A DNA stretch of 39,277 nucleotides, from positions 1 through 39,277 of IMG/VR virus record IMGVR_UViG_3300047325_000148. One strand, given 5' to 3'. Position numbers and translations under genes: made by a program. Under the pieces are notes generated by a model, which was not told the origin of the DNA, did not search any database, and saw nothing but the letters and a program-made list of their open reading frames with translations. This stretch comes from a virus. Shown here in pieces: positions 7,357 to 14,743 of this stretch. The number at the start of each line of letters is the position of its first letter. The stretch's first letter is position 1.

Positions 7357-10300
7357 ATGACAACTTTAATATCTCCGGGAGTGGATGTATCTCTAACAAA
7401 TCAATCCTACTATGCGAGTGCTAGCCAGGGTACTGTTCCACTAATTGTTTTTGCCACGGCTGCTAATAAATTACAGTCTGGCAGTACCACATCAATTGCA
7501 CCAGGATCACTATCTGCAAACGCAGGTGTATTGTATGAAGCAACAAGCCAAAGAGACGCTCTACAATATTTTGGTACACCTGGGTTTACAATATCTGGAG
7601 GCACTGTTCAATTTGATAGCGAATTAAACGAAACTGGTTTATATGCTGCATATCAATATTTAGGTATTGCAAATAGTGCATACATGCTTCGCGCTGATAT
7701 CGATCTTTCACAATTAGCTCCTAGTTCAACTCCGCCAGTCGGCCCAGCTGAAAATGGCACATATTGGCTGAATCTAAATTCAACCACATACGGTTTATCA
7801 CAAAGTAATGGTAATCCAAACCCAGCATTTGCATGGCAGACACAAACTCCTAATGTAATCACATCTTCTGCAAACCTAGAAGTTGTAGTACAAGGTGCTG
7901 CATCAAATGTTATTACAAGTGCAACATCAACAGTATTAACAACTGCTAGTACAACACCTGTTAATTTAACAATTAACGGAACTGCAATTCAATTATATGG
8001 CCCAAATATATCCGGCGGTTTAACACCAGATTCTCTTAATACAATTGCAAGTAAAATTAATCAAAATACAGTGTTAACGAATGCTGGGTTTGTTGCATAT
8101 GTATTTGCTAGAACTGAGAAATTTACACCTGAAGGTGAAACTGTTGATGGTGCAATATACGGAGACGTATATAGCCTACGTATAACTTGCACAAATATTT
8201 CAACAAGTATTAATTTAACCGGTTCAGATACCAATACATTAAATGATCTTGGTTTAACTGCTAACCCAACAAATACAATTGCACCTAATTATAATTACGG
8301 GGTATCAGGTACATTTGCAGTTGATGCATTTAGCACCACGGTAGTTGGTAACGGTGTAGCACACGAAAATGCAATATGGCAAAAAATATCATTAACTACT
8401 TCACAAACAACCGCTGCATGGTGGTTTAAAGTTGGTAGTACTGATGCATATTTCCCGGGTTGGGGTTGGCAAGCGGCTATTCCTCGCGTAATAACGGGTA
8501 GTATTCCTAACCCATCATTTACACCTGGTGAAACTTTTAATATTCAAATTGGTTCAACTGGTGGCATTGCAACTGTTACCGTACCAGCAGCACCTAATAA
8601 TACTTTAGCTGGAGTAGTAAGTAACATAAATGCTGCTTTCAACACAATTACAAATACCAATGAGACAGTTGGTACAAATGCAGTTGCAAGTATATATACA
8701 GCGGCAGGTTTAAACTATCTACAAATCATAAATTATGATGCATCAAATATATTTGTTCATGATAATGCCAATGAAACAGGCAATCAAACTCCTCTTGGTA
8801 ATGCAGGAATTGTTACCTCGCAAACATATTTTGCAAGTGTAACTGGTACAAATACCTCTCCTACATTTAACGGTGCAACTACATATACCGCAAGTGCAAC
8901 AGTTGTTTCTCCCGGTAACTCATATGTAGTTGGCGAAAATGTAACTGTAGTTGGTGGTACATTTACAACCGCAAGTCAAGGCGTAGTTAGTGCTGTTCAG
9001 GTTGTTGGAGCAACAGTTATAAATGGCGGTAACTCATTTGCTATCGGAGATGTATTAACATTATCTGGCGCAGGATATACTACTCCTGTAAGTCTTGTAG
9101 TTAGTGGCGTATCTGGTGGTAGTATCACATCTGTAAGCGTTTCTACAGGAACTTATCCGGCTGCAAATCCAGGACAATTTACTGGAACAATTCCGTCTAA
9201 TCCAATAACAAACTTTACTGTAACCAGAGCAGGAAGTGCCGGACCTGGTACAGGCGAGTCAATTGATTTATTCTGGGGTGCAGCAACAGTTTCATTTAAT
9301 CAAACAAATCAAAATGTAATACCTGGTAATTATACTGTATTCCCAACCGGTACAGTTGGTACATCAACATCCGGATCTGGTACTGGGTTAACATTAAATC
9401 TAACCAGTGCGTATTTAACAAGTAATGTATTTTCTATTAATCCGGGAACTGGCGCAGTAAAAATTACAGTACCATCTGCTCCAAACAACACATTGGCAGG
9501 TGTTATTGCGGCTATCAATGCAGCATTTCCATTAGGGCCTATTGTTGCAAGTTCTTCTAATGGTGCGTTAGTAATTACAAATACAAATGGCACAAGCTTT
9601 ACTGTTCAAGATATAAGCGGATTACCATTAAATAATGCAGGCATTTTAAATGGATATGTATTTGGTCGAGGAGTAACTTTCCAAGGTTATTCACCAAGCT
9701 TAACTGTACCAAGTACATTACAAGCAACAGCAGCAACAAACTTGTGGATCAATACAACACCAAGCGATAATGGTGCAAGTTATGTTCTTCAACAACTTGT
9801 TAATGGTGCATATGTAACTCTTAATAGAAATCCAAATACCGGAAGCATACCGATGTATAGCAGCGATGCTATGGCAAATGCTGGATTTGGCGCAAATCGT
9901 GCTGTAGGAAGTGTATATGTTCGTTATAACAATGATGGTACAACACCCGCACAAGCGACCGCCGTAATTTATGCATGGAATGGAACCAGCTGGAATCCAA
10001 TAACATATACTGCAAGCACAACAGCGCCATCTGGTCCGCCAACAAACGGAACATATTGGTACGATAATAGTCTAGCAGTAGACATTATGGTCGGTACCGG
10101 GCAAACATGGAAAGGTTATAGAAATGTTTACCCTGCAACAGATATCAATGGTCCTATCCTAAGCGGTAGCCAACCATTGACACAAAGTACAGGTGCTGCT
10201 CTTGTAGATTACGATATTTGGGTAGACACTAGTGTTAATGCATCAGAATACCCTGCAATTTATCGTTACCAAGCAAGCACCGCCAGCTTTATATTGATTA

Positions 10301-11562
10301 ACAATACTGATCATTCTAGCCCAGCTGGTATAATCTTTGCAGACGCAAGATTTACTGCCGATGGAACACCATCTGGATCAGAAGCTGGTGCAGCAATGGT
10401 TACAAGCAACTATCTGGATAACGATGCACCTAATGCTGAACTATACCCAGCAGGCTTATTATTATATAATACACGTTATAGTACAAATAACGTAAAACAA
10501 TGGAATAGTAACTATTTCCCAGGTACAACATATCCTGGTAGATGGGTAACAGCAAGTGGCAATCAACCAAATGGCGTGCCATATAGCGGTTATGCTGCAC
10601 AAAGAAACATTGTAGTTGAAGCATTAAATGCTGTTATTGCAAGTAATGAAGCTATTCGTGCAGAACAGAATTATTTTAACTTAATTGTAACACCTGGCTA
10701 CCCAGAATGCATTGATGAAATGATTCAATTAAATGAAGATATTAAGCAAGTAGCATTTGTTATTGGTGATACACCTTCAAGACTGCCAGCTGATGGTACA
10801 AGCATTCAAAATTGGGCAACCAATGCAGCAAATGCACCAAGCACAGGTACAGCAGGTTTGACTATTTCAGATAGTTATACCGCACTTTATTACCCATGGG
10901 GATTAGGTACGAATATTGACGGTAATACTGTATTTGTTCCACCGAGTGTAATTGGTTTAATGACAATTGCCTATAATGACCAAGTTGCATATCCGTGGTT
11001 TGCACCAGCTGGTTACACACGCGGAGTTGTATCAGTTGTTTCAAGTGTTGGTTATCTAGATGCAACAAATGGTGATACATTTGTCCCAGTACAATTAAAT
11101 CAAGGTCAAAGAGATGTACTTTACACCAACTTAATTAATCCAATTGCATACATTCCTAACCGAGGTTTGATTGTATATGGTCAGATTACATTAGATGGCG
11201 GCGCTGATGCATTGAACAGAATCAACGTAGCACGTTTAATCAATTATCTAAATTATAACTTAGATTTAATTGGTAAACCATTCTTGTTCCAGCAAAACAA
11301 CTCACAAACGCAAGCGGCGGCGGCAAGCACATATATCAGCTTTATGAATAATTTAGTTAGCTTGCAAGCGTTGTATGATTTTGGTGTATTGTGTGATGAG
11401 TCAAATAACACACCGACTACAATTGATATGAATCAACTTATAATTGATATTGCTATACAACCGCAAAAAGATATCGAATTTATTTATATTCCTGTCGCAT
11501 TATTGAATACAGGTGATTCGATACCAGCAGGTTACCAATCAGGGAATTCGGTAACTCCATAA
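7357..11562 (+). CDS. gp18: Giant tail sheath protein, T4 gp18-like
   Basis: The contractile sheath subunit, whose rearrangement drives the tube into the host. Residues 1-115 (start LISPGVDVS, then QYFGTP and a segment with YQYLGIANSAYMLRAD) and roughly residues 1090-1401 (start VTPGYPECID, then PWGLGT, AYNDQ, NQGQRDVLY, IPNRGLIVYGQ, RLINYLN, DIAIQP) match the sheath core. At 1401 aa it is more than twice T4 gp18 (659 aa); the ~950-residue insert is Thr/Asn/Gly/Ser-rich and beta-like, with internal repeats: two GTYW units (near residues 135 and 895), two PNNTLAG modules (near 410 and 710), and two G-N-S-[YF]-x-[VI]-G modules (near 525 and 555). It would form large domains on the sheath surface. 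Strong ribosome site upstream; terminator directly after. Confidence 0.87.
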   Translation: MTTLISPGVDVSLTNQSYYASASQGTVPLIVFATAANKLQSGSTTSIAPGSLSANAGVLYEATSQRDALQYFGTPGFTISGGTVQFDSELNETGLYAAYQYLGIANSAYMLRADIDLSQLAPSSTPPVGPAENGTYWLNLNSTTYGLSQSNGNPNPAFAWQTQTPNVITSSANLEVVVQGAASNVITSATSTVLTTASTTPVNLTINGTAIQLYGPNISGGLTPDSLNTIASKINQNTVLTNAGFVAYVFARTEKFTPEGETVDGAIYGDVYSLRITCTNISTSINLTGSDTNTLNDLGLTANPTNTIAPNYNYGVSGTFAVDAFSTTVVGNGVAHENAIWQKISLTTSQTTAAWWFKVGSTDAYFPGWGWQAAIPRVITGSIPNPSFTPGETFNIQIGSTGGIATVTVPAAPNNTLAGVVSNINAAFNTITNTNETVGTNAVASIYTAAGLNYLQIINYDASNIFVHDNANETGNQTPLGNAGIVTSQTYFASVTGTNTSPTFNGATTYTASATVVSPGNSYVVGENVTVVGGTFTTASQGVVSAVQVVGATVINGGNSFAIGDVLTLSGAGYTTPVSLVVSGVSGGSITSVSVSTGTYPAANPGQFTGTIPSNPITNFTVTRAGSAGPGTGESIDLFWGAATVSFNQTNQNVIPGNYTVFPTGTVGTSTSGSGTGLTLNLTSAYLTSNVFSINPGTGAVKITVPSAPNNTLAGVIAAINAAFPLGPIVASSSNGALVITNTNGTSFTVQDISGLPLNNAGILNGYVFGRGVTFQGYSPSLTVPSTLQATAATNLWINTTPSDNGASYVLQQLVNGAYVTLNRNPNTGSIPMYSSDAMANAGFGANRAVGSVYVRYNNDGTTPAQATAVIYAWNGTSWNPITYTASTTAPSGPPTNGTYWYDNSLAVDIMVGTGQTWKGYRNVYPATDINGPILSGSQPLTQSTGAALVDYDIWVDTSVNASEYPAIYRYQASTASFILINNTDHSSPAGIIFADARFTADGTPSGSEAGAAMVTSNYLDNDAPNAELYPAGLLLYNTRYSTNNVKQWNSNYFPGTTYPGRWVTASGNQPNGVPYSGYAAQRNIVVEALNAVIASNEAIRAEQNYFNLIVTPGYPECIDEMIQLNEDIKQVAFVIGDTPSRLPADGTSIQNWATNAANAPSTGTAGLTISDSYTALYYPWGLGTNIDGNTVFVPPSVIGLMTIAYNDQVAYPWFAPAGYTRGVVSVVSSVGYLDATNGDTFVPVQLNQGQRDVLYTNLINPIAYIPNRGLIVYGQITLDGGADALNRINVARLINYLNYNLDLIGKPFLFQQNNSQTQAAAASTYISFMNNLVSLQALYDFGVLCDESNNTPTTIDMNQLIIDIAIQPQKDIEFIYIPVALLNTGDSIPAGYQSGNSVTP

Positions 11563-11566
11563 AATT

Positions 11567-11596
11567 AAAATAGCTCCGAAAGGAGCTATTTTTTTA
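11567..11596. terminator. Bidirectional intrinsic terminator
   Basis: Stem AAAATAGCTCC (11567-11577), loop GAAA, matching arm GGAGCTATTTT followed by a T-run on the plus strand. On the minus strand the same stem is followed by TTTTAATTTT. It ends the sheath transcript and the convergent lipoprotein transcript. Confidence 0.85.
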
Positions 11597-12130
11597 CTTA
11601 CATTCGTTTGTCATACGGAAGGTAAATGTCTCAACATCAGCTTCGATATATTGCGGTTGAAGTTCTTTGGTAGCAGGATTCATCATCAATATCCAAGTAC
11701 CAGCCGCTTCGGAAGGTTTGAACAAACCATTTGGATCAGCTTGCGGTATAACCGATTCAACTTGCGAACCGCCGTTTGTTGCAACAGAATTGCCGTTTAT
11801 ATCAACAACCTTTGACGGGTTTGTATACTCAGTAGCATACGGAATTGGAAACCCAAAAGTAGGCCCAATATAAACTAAACATCCTTGCATATTATTGTAG
11901 AGATATGAGTATGTAGGGACAGCCTGATCAGCTAATTCTTCTACCATTTTTAATGTTCGCATTTCACGAAAATTTACAATGTTAGGAAGACCGATTTGTT
12001 GTACGGCTTGAGTTTGCATAGTTTCTTGATTTTGAGTCTGTGTTTGATCAGCGGTCTGGGTATTGCTGCAACTTGGTGCAACTTGCAGCCAAGCTAGCAT
12101 AATACCGGCGGTAGCAAATTTCATAATCAT
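11594..12130 (-). CDS. Conserved phage lipoprotein (predicted)
   Basis: 178 aa. It has an N-terminal basic-hydrophobic signal (MKFATAGIMLAWLQVA) followed by APSC, a plausible lipobox with Cys21 as the lipidated residue; a Gln/Thr-rich linker follows. The body carries the YATEYTNP, PQADPNGLF and EAAGTWI segments, which I recall from a conserved uncharacterised phage lipoprotein family. Likely located at the inner or outer membrane of an infected Gram-negative cell. Start 12130 (MIMKF); a second ATG two codons in is possible. The gene lies 3 bases after the membrane protein gene, in an operon with a sigma70-like promoter, so early or constitutive expression (for example superinfection exclusion) is possible; a lysis role is the alternative. 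Function not established. Confidence 0.65.
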   Translation of the reverse strand: MIMKFATAGIMLAWLQVAPSCSNTQTADQTQTQNQETMQTQAVQQIGLPNIVNFREMRTLKMVEELADQAVPTYSYLYNNMQGCLVYIGPTFGFPIPYATEYTNPSKVVDINGNSVATNGGSQVESVIPQADPNGLFKPSEAAGTWILMMNPATKELQPQYIEADVETFTFRMTNECK

Positions 12131-12133
12131 GAT

Positions 12134-12466
12134 TTACTGTCCATTGTTAATAATTTGTTCTACATTTGCAGGCACTTTGAAATCTGGTGGAAGATTATTT
12201 ACTGTAGCTATTAGTCCAGCTTTAATGCTTTCTTTCTGAGTTGGATCATTGCTTCCGTTATACGCTTGGGCAGTTTGCTCTAAATCAGCATCATTGCCTA
12301 AAACAAAGGAAGGTGTTTCAACATAAATGTTACGCTGAATTGCTTGAAGTTTTGGCGCAAAATAAGCGTATTGCATAATGCTGCCGTCCGTTACAACAAA
12401 CGAAACCACGAACATTAATATCAAAAATCCAAAAAATGTAGAAATAATTAAAAAAATTTCTTTCAT
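12134..12466 (-). CDS. Small inner-membrane-anchored protein
   Basis: 110 aa with one N-terminal membrane helix (about residues 4-27) and an ~80-residue soluble domain with YAYFAPKLQAIQR, ETPSFVLG and NLPPDFKVP segments. I recall similar short single-pass proteins (AYFAPK..., ...T.SY..G...) as conserved hypotheticals in many phages. Probably exported domain outside the inner membrane. First gene of a two-gene operon with the lipoprotein; start 12466 has GGAG 6 bases upstream. The pair looks superficially like an i-spanin/o-spanin set, but the soluble part is not a convincing coiled coil. Function unknown. Confidence 0.62.
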   Translation of the reverse strand: MKEIFLIISTFFGFLILMFVVSFVVTDGSIMQYAYFAPKLQAIQRNIYVETPSFVLGNDADLEQTAQAYNGSNDPTQKESIKAGLIATVNNLPPDFKVPANVEQIINNGQ

Positions 12467-12485
12467 ATTAACTCCTATATAAAAA

Positions 12486-12513
12486 AATATATAGTCACTT
12501 TCTTTATAGTCAA
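12486..12513 (-). promoter_or_regulatory. Sigma70-like promoter for the membrane protein/lipoprotein pair
   Basis: Minus strand: -35 TTGACT (12508-12513), 16-base spacer, -10 TATATT (12486-12491), one mismatch to consensus in each box. The -35 edge overlaps the palindrome at 12511-12520. Confidence 0.45.
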
Positions 12514-12520
12514 CCGGTTG
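12511..12520. promoter_or_regulatory. Perfect 10-bp palindrome CAACCGGTTG, possible operator
   Basis: The palindrome overlaps the -35 end of the minus-strand sigma70-like promoter and lies 34 bases before the gp13 start. It is GC-richer than its surroundings. Could bind a dimeric regulator; it may also be incidental. Confidence 0.25.
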
Positions 12521-12554
12521 GTCGGTAAATATATAAAACCTTTAGGAATTAATT

Positions 12555-13307
12555 ATGGTTACTACATTACGCCAACAACTCATCAATGATGTCAAAAGAA
12601 TGTTAGGTGGTTCAATGGTGGATGTTGAACTAGACGGCGAAGATTATTCAACTGCATTAAGATTAGCGTTCGATCGTTACAGACAGCGTAGTGGTAATGC
12701 AGTGGAAGAAAGTTATATGTTCTTAAAACTAATTTACGAACAAAACGAGTATTACTTACCAGAAGAAGTTATTACGGTTAGGGAACTATTTAGACGTGGT
12801 ATTGGTGAAACAACTGGTGGTACTCAATTGGACCCGTTTTCCCTCGCATATACTAACCTGTATCTATTACAGGCAGGATCCGGGGGTGGTTATACCGCAG
12901 GTTTGCTAACATATGAGTTATTTTATGACTTTCAAAAACAAGCAGGTCGAATGTTTGGTAGAGATATGTTGTTTATATTTGATAGTGCAACAAAAAAACT
13001 TACACTAGCAAGAAAACCAACCGGCGGAGAAACAATTCTATTATGGTGCTATATGTATAGACCAGATGACGTAATTTTAAACGATCCGTTTGCTCGTCCA
13101 TGGATTCGTGATTATACTTTAGCATTTTGTAAAGACTTTCTAGGTCAAGCTTATAGTAAATATTCAACCTTAATTGGTCCCGGAGGCGGTACAACATTGA
13201 AAGGTGCTGAACTAAAAGCAGAATCAGTTGCTGATAAAGAAAGACTAGAAAAAGAGATTGATAATTACGTCGACGGGGGAATGATGCCGACTATAATCAT
13301 CGGATGA
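12555..13307 (+). CDS. gp13: Neck protein, T4 gp13-like
   Basis: Head-closure/neck protein that joins the portal-head complex to gp14 and the tail. The 250-aa protein matches the aquatic T4-like gp13 family as I recall it: LRQQLINDVKRMLGG at the start, Y-R-Q-R-S-G-N-A-V-E-E-S-Y near residue 42, a YYLPEEVITVRELFRR strand, GGTQLDPF, GRMFG, a W-C-Y-M-Y-R-P-D-D segment, PWIRDYTLAF, GPGGGTTLKG, and a C-terminal Glu/Lys-rich helix ending in IIIG. A ribosome site (TTAGGAATTAATT) precedes ATG 12555, and a GGTAAATA element, a weak relative of the late box, lies about 24 bases upstream. Followed by a gene-debris region. Confidence 0.82.
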   Translation: MVTTLRQQLINDVKRMLGGSMVDVELDGEDYSTALRLAFDRYRQRSGNAVEESYMFLKLIYEQNEYYLPEEVITVRELFRRGIGETTGGTQLDPFSLAYTNLYLLQAGSGGGYTAGLLTYELFYDFQKQAGRMFGRDMLFIFDSATKKLTLARKPTGGETILLWCYMYRPDDVILNDPFARPWIRDYTLAFCKDFLGQAYSKYSTLIGPGGGTTLKGAELKAESVADKERLEKEIDNYVDGGMMPTIIIG

Positions 13308-13318
13308 TGATCATCACT

Positions 13319-13435
13319 TCACAACTTGCAATTATTAAAATGATATCGATTCATGGTTCTGGGATCATGCCAAATATGACCACACTGATCGCACGTAATA
13401 ACGGGTTCTACATATCCGGGTGCTGATTTGCAATT
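13319..13435 (-). pseudogene. Remnant of a homing-endonuclease-type C-terminal zinc finger
   Basis: The minus strand translates to ITCDQCGHIWHDP...MNRYHFNNCKL then a stop: the C-x2-C ... [KR]-[WY]-H-F-x-N-C finger found at the C-terminus of many phage homing endonucleases and related mobile-gene proteins. No start codon, catalytic domain or upstream continuation is present, so only the tail survives. Supports decay of a former mobile intron/endonuclease-like gene here. Confidence 0.5.
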
Positions 13436-13452
13436 ATTACTGGAAATAAAAA

Positions 13453-13605
13453 TTGATAATAACAATAAGAATTAACAACGAGATCGTTAAAACCTTAAGT
13501 AAAATACAGATTATTAAGCAAACTGTTACTGTAACATCTCGTAAATTATCATCTCGATGGACCACAGAAGAATATCAATCAATGGTAATTAATCGTGATA
13601 GTTAA
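13453..13605 (+). pseudogene. Fragment resembling major capsid protein gp23 (inner segment)
   Basis: 50-codon open stretch whose translation includes TVTSRKLSSRWTTEEYQSM, resembling the gp23 segment rendered in relatives as VxxKSRxLKAxYTxELxQDL. It is preceded by INNEIVKTL, similar to the EINREIVRT segment that in gp23 normally lies after it. Starts only at a TTG with no ribosome site and ends at TAA 13603-13605. Looks like a scrambled piece of a capsid gene. Confidence 0.42.
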
Positions 13606-13631
13606 ATTAGTTAACACAATAGTTAACAATC

Positions 13632-13763
13632 TCATAGTATTTTATTACTTGGATTGATTTTTGTGACGTGGGCACTATTTGTCCCTCGATGTAATATGTT
13701 AATAGCTGCGTTCAAATCAGCATCTATTTCTACACCACATGAATTACAAACAAATCTTTCCTT
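13632..13763 (-). pseudogene. TnpB (IS200/IS605-type) C-terminal remnant
   Basis: The minus strand reads ERFVCNSCGVEIDADLNAA, then INILHRGTNS and about 14 more residues to a stop at 13632. F-x-C-x-x-C-G-x-x-x-D-A-D-x-N-A-A-x-N-I is the signature end of TnpB/OrfB nucleases: second half of the zinc ribbon plus the RuvC-III Asp. A stop codon at 13764-13766 truncates it immediately upstream. The rest of TnpB and any TnpA are absent. The repeated GTTAAC words just downstream (13609-13626) may be part of the old element's end. Confidence 0.68.
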
Positions 13764-13803
13764 TTATTATGATTATTACAATTAAAATTAACGAAAATAT
13801 AAA

Positions 13804-14001
13804 ATGTATACAATGATACCAGCAGTAATTAAAATATCAATTAATGGAGAGTTAATTAAAACAATTAACACGCTCTCAGTTTCTCTTCCATTGATACGGC
13901 GTATTATGCCATCTATTATTGCAAATGATATTATTGGCGTATCGCCGATGACTGCACCGACCGGTCAGATTTTTAGTTTGAAAGCAAGATATAGCCACTG
14001 A
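13804..14001 (+). pseudogene. Fragment of major capsid protein gp23 (N-terminal domain segment)
   Basis: 65 codons. From about residue 25 the translation (LPLIRRIMPSIIANDIIGVS, then PMTAPTGQIFSLKARYSH) closely parallels the conserved gp23 segment around T4 VQPMNSPTGQVFALRAVYG. It stops abruptly after RYSH, where gp23 should continue for several hundred residues. No intact gp23 lies in this window. It has no evident ribosome site and lies directly upstream of the gp19 late promoter box. Best read as a duplicated or recombined remnant of the capsid gene rather than a working gene. Confidence 0.62.
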
Positions 14002-14021
14002 TTTTTAAAATATCCTCAGAA

Positions 14022-14029
14022 GATAAATA
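14022..14029 (+). promoter_or_regulatory. Candidate late promoter for gp19 (GATAAATA)
   Basis: GATAAATAAG begins at 14022; the 8-base box ends 26 bases before the TTG start of the tube gene. Same box and spacing as upstream of 20068, 24063 and 29128. Confidence 0.5.
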
Positions 14030-14055
14030 AGTTTACAATAATTGAGGATAATACT

Positions 14056-14652
14056 TTGGCCTTTCAACCTACACTATCAAAATTTGGCGTACCTTTGGTA
14101 CTTGGACAAAGTGGTATTGGTATACTACAACCAAAACTAAAATACCGCTTTCAAGTTACCATGCAGAACTTTGGACCAGCCGGAGGCGCAGTTAATTTGA
14201 CAAGACAGGTAGCTACCTGCGCGAAACCACAACTTCAGACAGAATCAACTCCGATCCATAGTTATAACAACATCATGTATGTTGCAGGTAAACCGACATG
14301 GCAAACATTACAAATGACGGTGCGTGACGATATTACAAATAGTGTGAGTACATTAGTTGCAGCACAATTGCAGAAACAAATGAATCACTTTGATCAAACA
14401 TCAGCTGTAGCAGGTATTAACTATAAATTTACAACAACCATCACTACCTTAGATGGCGGAAATGTTAATGCACTTGAAAACTGGTATTTAGAAGGTTGCT
14501 TCTTACAAAGTGCAGAATATGACTCATATGATTATTCAAGTAGTGACCAAATGATGATTTCTCTTACAATACAGTTTGACAATGCAACTCAAGATAGTTC
14601 AATTATGCCATTGTCTCAACCAGCGACTGGTACTGGTTCATTAGCTGGTTAA
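14056..14652 (+). CDS. gp19: Tail tube protein, T4 gp19-like
   Basis: Forms the inner tube through which DNA passes. 198 aa (T4 gp19 is 163). Family features: an N-terminal strand with YRFQVTMQNFGP, a central VATCAKPQLQTES loop, W-Q-T-L-Q-M-T-V-R-D-D-I-T-N (the conserved tube strand W-x-x-x-x-x-x-x-x-D), and a C-terminal FLQSAEYDSYDYSSSDQM followed by a beta strand with ISLTIQFDNA. The start codon is TTG at 14056, chosen because the reading frame begins there with GAGGAT 7 bases upstream; rare starts are known in phages. Preceded by a late-type promoter and followed by a strong hairpin terminator, so it may form its own highly expressed unit. Confidence 0.85.
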   Translation: MAFQPTLSKFGVPLVLGQSGIGILQPKLKYRFQVTMQNFGPAGGAVNLTRQVATCAKPQLQTESTPIHSYNNIMYVAGKPTWQTLQMTVRDDITNSVSTLVAAQLQKQMNHFDQTSAVAGINYKFTTTITTLDGGNVNALENWYLEGCFLQSAEYDSYDYSSSDQMMISLTIQFDNATQDSSIMPLSQPATGTGSLAG

Positions 14653-14672
14653 AAGTAGGATTTTTTATCATT

Positions 14673-14704
14673 AAAATTAAGGATGCTTGGCATCCTTAAT
14701 TTTT
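14673..14704 (+). terminator. Intrinsic terminator after gp19
   Basis: Hairpin with arms AAAATTAAGGATGC and GCATCCTTAATTTT and a 3-base loop, followed by T residues. The stem is long and nearly symmetric, so it could also stop the minus-strand gene that ends at 14744. Confidence 0.8.
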
Positions 14705-14743
14705 GACTGACGATTGTAATCTTCAATATATCTGGTTGCCAGG

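Noticed and set aside
9330-9593. Minus-strand open frames inside the giant sheath gene
   Set aside because: Several long antisense frames exist there, but they mirror codon bias of the sheath gene, lack ribosome sites and have low-complexity products.
12134-12466. i-spanin/o-spanin lysis pair with the lipoprotein gene
   Set aside because: Topology fits, but the soluble domain is not a clear coiled coil, the lipoprotein is large for an o-spanin, and the promoter looks early. Left as unknown membrane pair.
13804-14001. A genuine 65-aa gene
   Set aside because: The translation matches an internal piece of gp23 and ends mid-domain, with no ribosome site; a remnant is the simpler reading.
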